The notes below the pieces were generated by a model that was given only the letters and a program-made list of their open reading frames with translations, had not been told where the DNA came from and did not search any database. The position numbers were made by a program, and so were the translations under genes. A stretch of 64,000 bases of DNA, from NCBI GenBank assembly GCA_003674045.1, contig PENC01000003.1, forward strand, positions 62,001-126,000. Direction: 5' to 3'. Below are positions 9,515 to 17,967 of the stretch, in pieces (position 1 is the stretch's first letter; each line of letters starts with the position of its first letter). The DNA is from Streptomyces griseocarneus (GTDB lineage Bacteria > Actinomycetota > Actinomycetes > Streptomycetales > Streptomycetaceae).

Positions 9515-10918
9515 ATGGCCAAGACATACGCGGGTGCACGGCTGCGCAGGTTACGGGAGGAGCGGCGGCTGAGTCAGGCCGAGCTGGCTCGGGAGCTCGG
9601 GATATCGCCCAGTTATCTCAATCAGATGGAGCATGACTCCCGGCCGCTGACCGTGCCCGTGCTGCTGCGCCTGACGGAGACGTTCGGCGTGGACCCCGGC
9701 TTCTTCGCCGAACGGGACACCAGCCGGACGCTCGCCGATCTGCGGGAGGCCCTCGCCGACGAGGTCGCCGTCGGGCGGGTGTCGGCCTCGGAGCTGGCCG
9801 AGCTCGCCTCGCGGCTGCCCGGGGTCGCGACGGTTCTGCTCGGGCTGAGCCGCCGTCACCAGGCTCTCACCGAGCAGCTCGCCGAGGCGGCGGAGGAACG
9901 CGGTGCCGCCGGTCCTCTGCCGCGTTCCCCGCACGACGAGGTGCGTGACTTCTTCTACCGTCGGCAGAACTATCTTCACGGCGTCGACACCGCCGCCGAG
10001 GACCTCGCGACGGAGATCGACATCCGGCCCGGCGCCGTCCTGAGGGGCCTCACCGAGCGGCTCACCTCACGTCACGGGGTGCGTATCGCCACCGGTACCG
10101 ATCGGCTCCACCACTACGACGCGGCCGAGCGGACGCTGTGGCTGTCGAATCAGCTGCGTCCTGGCCAGCGGGCCTTCCGGATCGCCACCCAGCTCGCTCT
10201 TCTCGGATACGGCGAGGAGTTCTCCCGGCTCGCCGCCGAGGACTACGAGGCGGGATCCCCCAGCTGGTCGCTCGCCAGGATCGGCATCGCCCGTCACTTC
10301 GCCGCCGCGCTGATCCTGCCGTACCGCGTGTTCCACACCGCGGCGGAGGAGCTGCGGTACGACATCGAGCGGCTCTCCGACCGCTTCGGTTTCGGGTACG
10401 AGACCATCTGTCACCGGCTCAGCACGCTTCAGCGCCCGCGGCTGCGCGGGGTTCCGTTCTCGTTCGTCCGTGTCGACCGCGCGGGCAACATGTCCAAGCG
10501 GCAGTCGGCCACCGGCTTTCACTTCTCGCGGGCGGGGGGCACCTGCCCGTTGTGGAACGTCTACGAGGCGTTCGGCGCGCCCGGCCGTATCCATGTGCAG
10601 ATCGCCGCCATGCCCGACGGGAGCCGTTACCTGTGGACCGCCCGGACGGTCACCCGGCACCGGGGAGGGTGGGGCGAGCCCGGCAAGACCTTTGCCATCG
10701 GGCTGGGCTGCGAGCTCCGGCACGCCTCCCGCCTCGTCTACTCCGACGGCCTCGACCTCGGCCAGAGCTCGGCCGCCACCCCGATCGGCATGGGCTGCCG
10801 CGTCTGCGAACGCCTCGACTGCCCCCAGCGGGCCGTACCGCCCCTCGGCATGACGCTCGCCGTGGACGAGAACAGCAGCACTTTCGTGCCGTACCCGGTG
10901 CAGGGACCACCGGCCTGA
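9515..10918 (+). CDS. XRE-family regulator of the ScfR/RamB type
   Basis: 467 residues from the ATG at 9515. An N-terminal HTH (LRRLREERRLSQAELARELGISPSYLNQ in outline, residues 8-35) is followed by a long effector region containing the IrrE/DUF955-like fold and the C-terminal DUF2083-type block with GMGCRVCERLDCPQRA, whose cysteines are diagnostic. This family (RamB in corynebacteria and mycobacteria) controls acetate, propionate and glyoxylate metabolism in response to short-chain acyl compounds. Its targets are usually distant and none is obvious beside it. A HExxH zinc motif is absent, as in RamB. Confidence 0.85.
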   Translation: MAKTYAGARLRRLREERRLSQAELARELGISPSYLNQMEHDSRPLTVPVLLRLTETFGVDPGFFAERDTSRTLADLREALADEVAVGRVSASELAELASRLPGVATVLLGLSRRHQALTEQLAEAAEERGAAGPLPRSPHDEVRDFFYRRQNYLHGVDTAAEDLATEIDIRPGAVLRGLTERLTSRHGVRIATGTDRLHHYDAAERTLWLSNQLRPGQRAFRIATQLALLGYGEEFSRLAAEDYEAGSPSWSLARIGIARHFAAALILPYRVFHTAAEELRYDIERLSDRFGFGYETICHRLSTLQRPRLRGVPFSFVRVDRAGNMSKRQSATGFHFSRAGGTCPLWNVYEAFGAPGRIHVQIAAMPDGSRYLWTARTVTRHRGGWGEPGKTFAIGLGCELRHASRLVYSDGLDLGQSSAATPIGMGCRVCERLDCPQRAVPPLGMTLAVDENSSTFVPYPVQGPPA

Positions 10919-10941
10919 GCCGGGTGGCCGTCCGTCCGTCG

Positions 10942-12516
10942 TCAGCCGTCCGTCGTCAGCGGGCGGTCGTCCAGGGCCGCCAGCCGCTGCCGCAGGGCGC
11001 CGAGAGCCTCCGCCCCTTCGGTGGCGGTGCCCGGTTCCGGGATCTCCAGCTCCCTGGCGGCCCGGTCCAGGGTCCGTTCCACGGAACGGCGCAGGGACTC
11101 GGTCTCGCGGCGGACGGCCGCGGGGACGGCGGACACGAGGGCGGCGACACGTTCCTGCACGGCGGCCCTGCCGTACGCGGCCGCGCGGCCCACCTGCTGC
11201 TCGGTCTGGAGCCGGTGGAGGACGCCGCCGGCCGCGGCCCCGACCCCGGCGCCCAGCACGGTGCCCAGTTTGTTGGTCATCACCGCCCCGGCCGCCGCGC
11301 CGAGCGCGCCGCCCACGACCATCTCCGTGGGCACGGCAGGCGGTTTCGCGCCGCTGGGCCTGCCCCCGTACGACGGGACCGGGGCGTGCGCGGCGCCGTC
11401 GAGGGACACCGAGGGCGGAGCACCGAGCACGCCCGCCCCCGTACCCCGCGCGGCCAGGGCACGCTCCGCGTTCCGGAACCCCTCCGCGACCGCCTGGTCG
11501 ATCCGGCCCGCCCGCACCCGCAGCCCGGACGCGCTCGACGCGGCCCAACTGCGTATGCCCCGGTCGAGATAGCCGGTGACGAGGCCGCGGGCCCGCGTCG
11601 GCTCGGCCGCCTCCTGGCGGTGCCGTTCCAGGAAGCCGTCCAACTGCCGCAGCAGGTCCTGCTCGACGGCGCGCAAGGAGGCTATGACCTCCCGTTCCGC
11701 CGCCGCCGTCTCGCCGTCCACGGCGCGCAGTATTTTTCGGCGCGCGTCCTGCAACGCCGCTCGGGCCCCCATGACTTCGGCGGAGCGCCGGTGCGGCCCG
11801 TCCGGGCCCGTCCGGCCCGAGAGGAGCTCCGCCGCCAGGCCCAGCAGGTGGGTGACGCGGTCGTGCAGCAGCCCGGCGGGCGCGGCGACCTGGGCGCGCA
11901 ACTGCTCCACGAGGGCGGCGGCGTCGCGGACGAGCAGACTGTGCAGGGGCTCCGCGGTGTCGGCGGGATTCTCGGCGCTCCACAGCAGGCAGCCGAGTTC
12001 CGCGAGGCCACGGCCGGTCCAGCGTTCGCCGGGGCCCGCGTGGAGGACGCGCCAGATGCGCCGGGCCACCAGCCGCAGGTCGTCGTCGCCGGAGAGCACG
12101 TCGGCCCCGGTGAGCACGACGAGGACGGTCCCCGGCGGGCGGGCCGCCAGGAACGCGCCCGCGGTGGCCGCGTCGTGGCTGAGCAGTTCGGCGCAGCCCA
12201 GGGCGAGGACGACGCGGTTGGCGCGCAGGGCCGCCGAAGGGTCCGCGTGCAGGGGCTCCAGCGGGGTCGTCCGCAGCCGGATGTCCGGCAGGCGGGTACG
12301 CAGGAACGTGGCGAGCGCGGTGGCGTCGGCCTTGGGCGAGGCACACAGCAGGACGGCCCGGTCGTCCCGGTCCGGCAGCGCGGCGGCGGCCTCGGCGACG
12401 GCGGTCCAGCCATGGTGTCCGGCAGCGCGGGCGGTGTCGCCCAGGAGCGCTTCGAGCTCGGTCACGAGCGAGTCGCCCGTGCGGCCCGCCGGGCCGGTGA
12501 GATCGGGATCGGCCAT
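10942..12516 (-). CDS. Dynamin-like protein with a degenerate GTPase domain
   Basis: 524 residues from the ATG at 12516 (GGAG upstream); the longer frame to 12747 has no support. The N-terminal 170 residues look like a GTPase of the dynamin/YfjP type in outline: a beta strand with AVLLCASPKAD where a P-loop should be, and TVLVVLTGADVLS where NKxD should be. The G1 Lys/Ser is missing. A helical middle follows, then a glycine/alanine-rich hydrophobic hairpin (MVVGGALGAAAGAVM, VLGAGVGAAAGGVL, about residues 400-440) and a coiled-coil C-terminus. It is probably a membrane-associated scaffold or an inactive partner of a dynamin-like GTPase; this is inference. Confidence 0.55.
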   Translation of the reverse strand: MADPDLTGPAGRTGDSLVTELEALLGDTARAAGHHGWTAVAEAAAALPDRDDRAVLLCASPKADATALATFLRTRLPDIRLRTTPLEPLHADPSAALRANRVVLALGCAELLSHDAATAGAFLAARPPGTVLVVLTGADVLSGDDDLRLVARRIWRVLHAGPGERWTGRGLAELGCLLWSAENPADTAEPLHSLLVRDAAALVEQLRAQVAAPAGLLHDRVTHLLGLAAELLSGRTGPDGPHRRSAEVMGARAALQDARRKILRAVDGETAAAEREVIASLRAVEQDLLRQLDGFLERHRQEAAEPTRARGLVTGYLDRGIRSWAASSASGLRVRAGRIDQAVAEGFRNAERALAARGTGAGVLGAPPSVSLDGAAHAPVPSYGGRPSGAKPPAVPTEMVVGGALGAAAGAVMTNKLGTVLGAGVGAAAGGVLHRLQTEQQVGRAAAYGRAAVQERVAALVSAVPAAVRRETESLRRSVERTLDRAARELEIPEPGTATEGAEALGALRQRLAALDDRPLTTDG

Positions 12517-12688
12517 CACAGCTCCATCCAGGTGGAAGTCGGGGATCGGGCCCGGGGCGCGACGTGACGCTCCGGGCAGCGCCGTGCGGCGGCGGCCGTC
12601 GCACGGGCATGCCGACGTACGGTGACGGAGCGTCACGCGTACGGCGATGCGGGAACGCGCGAAGAGGGGCGTGGCCGGGCCGGGACCG

Positions 12689-13141
12689 TCAGGACGCGGC
12701 CGGTTCGTCGCCGCCCTGGCCCGCGCTCGCGGCGGTGTCCTCGCCACCCGCGGCGGAGGGGGCGCGGCGCAGCAGTCTGGGAATCTTCGACATGGCCCCC
12801 AGGGCCTGCGCGGCGGGCACCTTCTTCAGTGCGAAGATCGAGGCGACGGAAGTGACGGGCATTCCGCACAGCAGCACGCAATATCCCGCGTCGCCCCGCT
12901 GGACCATCTGGTAACCGACCCAGAGATAGGCCAGTACGAGAGTTCCGGACAGGCACTGCCCGAACGCGGTCGTGCAATTCCCCAGAACGACGTCGAGGCG
13001 CTGAATGCGGGCCTCGGTATTGAGGGACCGCAGAGCCCTCCGTAAGTTTTTGGAATTCACATTCTCCAGTCGGTTCGCCAGCTCCATCAACTGGTCGAAA
13101 CTGACCGTTGTTTCCGTGCTTCCCCCGTTGTCGGTCATCAT
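12689..13141 (-). CDS. Small two-TM membrane protein of unknown function
   Basis: 150 residues. A soluble, partly helical N-terminus (1-55) is followed by two hydrophobic segments (about 63-82 and 87-105) and a basic, then Gly/Ala-rich tail. The ATG at 13141 overlaps the stop of the upstream gene (ATGA), so it is translationally coupled to the 242-aa membrane protein. I do not recognise the family. The pair may form one complex. Confidence 0.65.
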   Translation of the reverse strand: MMTDNGGSTETTVSFDQLMELANRLENVNSKNLRRALRSLNTEARIQRLDVVLGNCTTAFGQCLSGTLVLAYLWVGYQMVQRGDAGYCVLLCGMPVTSVASIFALKKVPAAQALGAMSKIPRLLRRAPSAAGGEDTAASAGQGGDEPAAS

Positions 13142-13866
13142 CTCGCCTCGCTCACGTCCGCGCTCACGTCCGAGGCCAGCCGACGAAGTGTGCGAGCGAT
13201 CGGATGGTTGTGGTTGGCGGGGTTCGTCGCCCTGCCCACCAGCGCGGAGAATTTATGCTGCCGGTCCACTTCCTCGTCTCGTGCGGACGAACGCTCGGCG
13301 TCGGTGTACTCATGGACGATGCCGGTGAGGATGGCGTTCGTGAGCTCAGGGTCGTCCTTGCTGTCCCGCAGCAGCTGCTTGGCCTCCAGGTTGAGCACCT
13401 GCTCCTCCGCCATGCCGCGCAGCGCGGCGCAGAAGGCGGTGTGGGCGGCATGGAGCTCCAGCGCGTGCCTGGCCAGCGAGCGGCGCAGCGCCGTGAAGAA
13501 GGCCAGGATGGTGGCGGTGGCGACGGCGGACACCGTCCACACCCCGATCAGGGGCCATTCGGCGTGACTCGCGAAGGCGAGCGTGCAGAAGCCGAGCGAC
13601 GAAACCGCCGAAAGAAAGCTGCCCGTCACCGCGGCGATGCGCAGCCGGGTCAGATCCGGGTGTCCGTTCGAGCTTTCCCGCCGCCGTGCCCGGCCAGCCC
13701 CGGCGGCCGCTTCCGCTTCCGCCCGCCGTAATGCCGATATGAGCTCTCCGGCCCTGTTGTCGAAAGTGCGCAACCGGGCCACGCGCGGGGCGCTGCGCGC
13801 GGGAAACGACTGCCCGGTGGGGTCGATCAGACTGCGCACTCCCACCGCGAATTCTTTTCTCCGCAC
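13138..13866 (-). CDS. Membrane protein of unknown function, upstream partner
   Basis: 242 residues from a GTG at 13866 with a GGGGGA stretch upstream. A basic N-terminal region (1-75) leads to two closely spaced TM helices (about 78-98 and 106-126), then a long charged helical cytosolic region containing EEQVLNLEAKQLLRD and a histidine-rich C-terminus. The two-TM-plus-helix layout parallels its downstream neighbour, which suggests a related pair. No catalytic motif is seen. Confidence 0.65.
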   Translation of the reverse strand: MRRKEFAVGVRSLIDPTGQSFPARSAPRVARLRTFDNRAGELISALRRAEAEAAAGAGRARRRESSNGHPDLTRLRIAAVTGSFLSAVSSLGFCTLAFASHAEWPLIGVWTVSAVATATILAFFTALRRSLARHALELHAAHTAFCAALRGMAEEQVLNLEAKQLLRDSKDDPELTNAILTGIVHEYTDAERSSARDEEVDRQHKFSALVGRATNPANHNHPIARTLRRLASDVSADVSEAR

Positions 13867-14191
13867 GGTGTCCCCCTGAGCGTCCCCCTGGCTTTGTCCC
13901 GAGCGTACCCAACGTAGCAGATCGCCAACCGTTGGTGAAGCTGTGTCGAAAGATTTGGGATACCGGAAAAGGTGTGACCGGTCGGCAGGTCAGCAACTCC
14001 CCGGAATTACCCGTAGGTAGTGCGATCATGCGGCCCTGAATGAACGATTCCCCCCGGTGGCTCCGGGCGGGAATTCCGGTATCCGTGGCCTGGCGCCCCG
14101 GAATCCCGGGGAACACAGGGAAATGTGCGGCTTGTTCCGCCCGGCCGTGCATTGTGCGGGGCCCTGCCAGGGCGTGGGGATCCCGCAACGG
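13867..14191. other. 325-bp non-coding gap with a possible terminator
   Basis: The gap lies between the start of the membrane-protein pair and the end of the TerD-CAP gene. It is less GC-rich near 13,920-14,040, as expected for a promoter region. CCCCGG and CCGGGG with a 4-nt loop at 14096-14111 form a perfect hairpin that could end the leftward TerD-CAP transcript. No convincing ORF was found. Confidence 0.4.
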
Positions 14192-15493
14192 TCAGGGGGC
14201 CATGCCGAACAGCTGGGTCCAGTACGTGCCCATGCGGCCGCCGCCCACGAAGCCGATACCGATGTGGGTGAAGTCCGGCTCGAGGATGTTGGCCCGGTGC
14301 CCGGGGCTGTTCATCCAGCCGTCGACCACCTCGGCGGCCGACCGCTGGCCGCAGGCGATGTTCTCGCCTGTGCCGCGGTGGGAGCAGCCCGCCGCGGCCG
14401 CGCGGTCCCACGGCTGCCGGCCCTCGGGGGAGGTGTGCGCGTAGAAGTCGCGGGCGACCATGTCGGCGGAGTGCGCCTGCGCGGCGGCCGCCAGGCGCCG
14501 GTCGTCGGCCAGGGGCCGCAGACCGGCCGTCGCCCGCTCGGCGTTGGTCAGCGCGACCACCTCGGACGCGATCCCGGCCAGGGCACCCGGACTGAACGGC
14601 ATGGCCCACACCGCCGTCCAGTACGTCATGCCCGAACGGCCGTCCACGGCATGGCCCAGCCCCACCGCGGTGAGCGACGCGTCCCGGAGCGGGCGGCGTG
14701 CCTCCTCGCTGCTCAGGCAGTAGTCGAGGAACTCGTCCGGCGTGCGCGGCCCCGAGACCAACTGCTCCGCCACGCCCAGATAGGCGTACCCGTCGGCGGT
14801 GACGCGCTGGAAGACGGACATCCCGTCCGCGCCCTCGGCACCGAGCCGCCCCTGGGCCGCCATCGCCGCGGCGTGACGCCGCGCGGCAGCCGTGAGCCGT
14901 GGGTCCACCGTGACCGGCGGGGCGCCACAGCTCGCCCGCCGCGCGTTGACCAGCCCGGTGATCCCGTCGGAGGCGCCTGCTCCCGGGGGCGGTATGGCCG
15001 CCGGCGCGGGCTCCTCGTCCAGTACGTCCACGCCGAAGTCGCGGGCGATCCCGGCCAGCCCGTCCGCGTACCCCTGGCCGAGCGCGCGCAGCTTCCAGGC
15101 CCGGCCGCGCCGGTAGAGCTCCGCGAGCAGCAGGACGGTCTCACGGCCGGGGCGCGGCGGGGCGAAACGGGCGACTGCCCCGCCGTTGCCACCGCTGACG
15201 GACAGCGTGGGCACGGGCAGCCCGCTCAGCGGTACGCCGGGGTCGGCGGGGCTGACGACCAGCGTCACCCGGCTCGCACCGGCCCGCAGCCGCGCCGGGT
15301 CCACACCCAGTCCGCCGTCCACCAGCCGGACCCCGGGCGCGGCGGGCTGGTTGTAGAAGACGAAGTCGGCGTCACCGCCCACCGTGCCGTCGTCACCGGT
15401 GATCAGCGCGGACAGGTCGAACGGCCCCGGCACCCGGAGCGTCAGCGTGCCCTCGGGCAAGGGCAGATTGCCACCGGGAACCAACTCGACCAT
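14192..15493 (-). CDS. TerD-domain protein fused to two CAP/SCP domains
   Basis: 433 residues from the ATG at 15493, where the usual TerD opening (VELVPGGNLPL) begins; a GTG at 15508 is an alternative. Residues about 1-155 are a TerD-type Ca-binding domain (GDDGTVGGDADFVFYNQP, VTLVVSP). Two CAP domains follow. The first (about 180-300) is degenerate. The second (about 310-433) is canonical, with NAERATAGLRPL, FYAHTSPEGRQPWDR, GENIACG and WMNSPGHRANIL. There is no signal peptide, although CAP domains are usually extracellular. TerD proteins belong to tellurite/stress-related membrane complexes. The combination suggests a cytosolic Ca-dependent stress protein; the activity is unknown. Confidence 0.82.
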   Translation of the reverse strand: MVELVPGGNLPLPEGTLTLRVPGPFDLSALITGDDGTVGGDADFVFYNQPAAPGVRLVDGGLGVDPARLRAGASRVTLVVSPADPGVPLSGLPVPTLSVSGGNGGAVARFAPPRPGRETVLLLAELYRRGRAWKLRALGQGYADGLAGIARDFGVDVLDEEPAPAAIPPPGAGASDGITGLVNARRASCGAPPVTVDPRLTAAARRHAAAMAAQGRLGAEGADGMSVFQRVTADGYAYLGVAEQLVSGPRTPDEFLDYCLSSEEARRPLRDASLTAVGLGHAVDGRSGMTYWTAVWAMPFSPGALAGIASEVVALTNAERATAGLRPLADDRRLAAAAQAHSADMVARDFYAHTSPEGRQPWDRAAAAGCSHRGTGENIACGQRSAAEVVDGWMNSPGHRANILEPDFTHIGIGFVGGGRMGTYWTQLFGMAP

Positions 15494-15588
15494 CGCCACG
15501 TGCCCCACCCGTCCGTTCGTCTGCGTGCTGCCCGGAGAACGGCACGACGGCCCGGGTGAGTTCCCGCGCGGGTCCTTAGGATGGGGCC

Positions 15589-16422
15589 ATGACCGGCGAA
15601 CAGCCAGCGGCGGACAGCCCGTCCGGGCCCTGGCGCGAGCAGCGGAGCCAGGTCTTCGGCGAGGTCGCCGAACAGTACGACGCGACCCGCCCCGGATACC
15701 CCGGCCGGCTCGTCACCGACATCCTCGGCTACGCGGCACTCGACGGTGCCCCCGCCGTGGAGGTCGGCGCGGGCACCGGCAAGGCCACTCTCTCTTTCGC
15801 CGCCCACGGCGTCCCGCTCACCTGCGTCGAGCCCGACCCGAGGATGGCCGAGGTGCTCGCGCGCAACTGCGCGGGCGTACCCGGCGTCACCGTCGCCGTC
15901 GGCAACTTCGAGACCTGGCACCCGCCCACGCCCTACGGCCTGCTCTACTCCGCCCAGGCCTGGCACTGGGTCGACCCGGAGACCCGCTGGAGCCGGGCAC
16001 GTGCCGCCCTGCGTCCCGGCGGTGCGGTCGCCCTCTTCTGGAACGACTGGACCGTGGCCGGGGACGGGCTGGAGGAGGAACTCGCCGCCGTGCACGACCG
16101 CGCTCTCACGGGACTGGCCCCGCACACCGTCCACGACCTGCGCCCGCGTTCGACCGTCGAGGGCCCGCAGTCGTGGGTGCACGAGCAGCTGACCGCCGAG
16201 GCCGGCTTCACGGACGTGGAGTACCGCCGCTACGAGTCCGTGCACGAGCGTTCCACGGAGGACTTCGTGCACCTGCTCGCCTCGCACTCGGCGTACCGCG
16301 TCATGCCGGAGGCCGTACGGGACGCCCTGTTCACCGACGTGCGGCGGGTGATCGACGCGCACGGCGGTACCGCCCGGCTGGACACGACGACGGGCCTGTA
16401 CCTGGCGCGTACGGTGAGCTGA
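15589..16422 (+). CDS. Class I SAM-dependent methyltransferase
   Basis: 277 residues, divergent from the TerD-CAP gene. The SAM-binding motif I is AVEVGAGTGKATLSF, followed by an acidic strand end (CVEPDPRMAEVL) and YSAQAWHWVDPETRW, as in the Methyltransf_11/UbiE-like group. The start is the ATG at 15589 with GGATGG upstream. The substrate cannot be predicted. Confidence 0.85.
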   Translation: MTGEQPAADSPSGPWREQRSQVFGEVAEQYDATRPGYPGRLVTDILGYAALDGAPAVEVGAGTGKATLSFAAHGVPLTCVEPDPRMAEVLARNCAGVPGVTVAVGNFETWHPPTPYGLLYSAQAWHWVDPETRWSRARAALRPGGAVALFWNDWTVAGDGLEEELAAVHDRALTGLAPHTVHDLRPRSTVEGPQSWVHEQLTAEAGFTDVEYRRYESVHERSTEDFVHLLASHSAYRVMPEAVRDALFTDVRRVIDAHGGTARLDTTTGLYLARTVS

Positions 16423-16443
16423 CGCGCGGGTGCCCGCCGCGGG

Positions 16444-16815
16444 TCAGGAGCCGGTCAGCAGCCGCGCCAGCACCGCCGTATGACCGGCCTCGGGGTCCTT
16501 GGCCGCCGTCAGCAGGGTGAGCCGCTCGCCTTTGTGCGCGCGGGACCGGAGGTCCTCCAGGGCCTCGGCCGCCCCGGGGGCTTCCAACTCGGCCTCGTAG
16601 CGGCGGGCGAACTCCTCGGGGTCCCCGTCGGGACCGTGGTACCAGCGGCGCAGTTCCGTCGACGGGGTGAGCGCCTTGGGCCACTCGTCGACCTCGGCGT
16701 CGTCCTTGCTCAGGCCGCGCGGCCACAGCCGGTCCACCAGGACGCGCACGCCGTCGTCCGGCGAGGGGGAGTCGTAGACCCGCCGCACATGCACGGCTCG
16801 GGCATGGCGCGTCAT
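16444..16815 (-). CDS. DUF488 family protein
   Basis: 123 residues, full length for DUF488. Conserved blocks are RVYDSP at the N-terminus, VLVDRLWPRGLSK, the LRRWYHGPDGDPEEFARRY segment and LTLLTAAKD near the end. The biochemical role of the family is not established. It is convergent with the methyltransferase gene, 21 bp apart. Confidence 0.85.
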   Translation of the reverse strand: MTRHARAVHVRRVYDSPSPDDGVRVLVDRLWPRGLSKDDAEVDEWPKALTPSTELRRWYHGPDGDPEEFARRYEAELEAPGAAEALEDLRSRAHKGERLTLLTAAKDPEAGHTAVLARLLTGS

Positions 16816-16935
16816 GGGTGTGCTCCCGTACGGGGTGCCCCGGAAGGGAGCGGTGTGTGGACAGGCATGCTGTCATGCTCCCGCGCCCGGCCGGGCCAGG
16901 CACCCGGGGGCGGTCGACCGGGCGTGCCGCCGCCC

Positions 16936-17967
16936 TCACGTCTGCCGCTCGCCCGAGGCGAACCGGGAGACGACCAGCGCGACGATGATGATCACGCCGT
17001 TGAGGAACTGGTTCCACAGCGGCGGCACCCCGGCCAGCGTCATCACATCGACGACGAGCTGAAGCGTGAGCACCCCGGTCAGCGCGCCGAAGAGCGTGCC
17101 CCTGCCGCCGTCCAGGCCCACCCCGCCGATGACGGTGGCCGCGAAGACCTGGAAGATCCAGCCGCTGCCCTGGTTCGCGGACACCGAGCCGTAGTGGCCG
17201 GTGTACAGGACGCCCGCGAAGGCCGCGAGCACCCCGGCCAGGACGAGGACCGCGCAGGTGACGCGGTCGACCCGGATGCCCGCCGCACGCGCGGCCTCGG
17301 AGTTCCCGCCGATGGCGTACAGCGCCCGGCCGTGCCGGAACCAGGTGAGCGCGGAGCCGCCCGCGAGGAACAGCAGCCCGGTGAGCCAGACGGCCGCGGG
17401 CGCGCCCAGCCAGCGCGCCTGTCCGAGATAGCCGAACGAGGCGGGCACGTCGACGATCGACTGCCCCTTGGACACGGCGATCTGCAGGCCCCGCAGCGTG
17501 GTCAGCGCGCCCAGCGTGACGATGAAGCCGTTGAGCCGCAGCCCGAGGATCAGGAACGCGTTGAGCCCGCCGACCAGCGCCCCGACGAGCAGGCACACCG
17601 GGACGGAGAACGCCCCGGGCAGCAGCCCGGCCCCGTGGAACCGGCCGCCGTCCGGAGGCAGGACCACCCACATCGCCACGACCGGGGCGACCCCGATCGT
17701 GGACTCCAGGGAGAGGTCCATCCGCCCGCCGATCAGGACGAGCGCCTCGGCGAGCACCAGCAGCCCGAGCTCCGTCGACTGCTGCGCGACGCCGAGGAGA
17801 TTGTCGGAGGTGAGGAACGCGGGCGACACGACGAACCCGATGACGCCCAGGAGCAGCAGCACCGGAACGAGGGACAGGCTCCGCCAGCGGGCGACGAGCT
17901 CTCCTGCGCGCGGTCCGCGCGGCGCGGCGGCTCCCGGCCCGGGCCGGAGCTCAGTGCCGGACACCAT
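16936..17967 (-). CDS. Ribose-type ABC transporter permease
   Basis: 343 residues from the ATG at 17967, chosen because GGGGAGG lies six bases upstream; the ATG at 17982 is part of that site. It has eight to ten hydrophobic segments and the family motif EALVLIGGRMDLSLESTIG, equivalent to the conserved GGIDLSVG loop of RbsC-like permeases. It overlaps the ATPase gene by 17 bp and is the last gene of binding protein-ATPase-permease. It forms the membrane channel for a sugar or sugar-like solute. Confidence 0.9.
   Translation of the reverse strand: MVSGTELRPGPGAAAPRGPRAGELVARWRSLSLVPVLLLLGVIGFVVSPAFLTSDNLLGVAQQSTELGLLVLAEALVLIGGRMDLSLESTIGVAPVVAMWVVLPPDGGRFHGAGLLPGAFSVPVCLLVGALVGGLNAFLILGLRLNGFIVTLGALTTLRGLQIAVSKGQSIVDVPASFGYLGQARWLGAPAAVWLTGLLFLAGGSALTWFRHGRALYAIGGNSEAARAAGIRVDRVTCAVLVLAGVLAAFAGVLYTGHYGSVSANQGSGWIFQVFAATVIGGVGLDGGRGTLFGALTGVLTLQLVVDVMTLAGVPPLWNQFLNGVIIIVALVVSRFASGERQT

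Noticed and set aside
10067..12610. 847-residue leftward frame
   Set aside because: Shadow of the regulator and dynamin-like genes; Arg/Pro/Gly-rich without domains.
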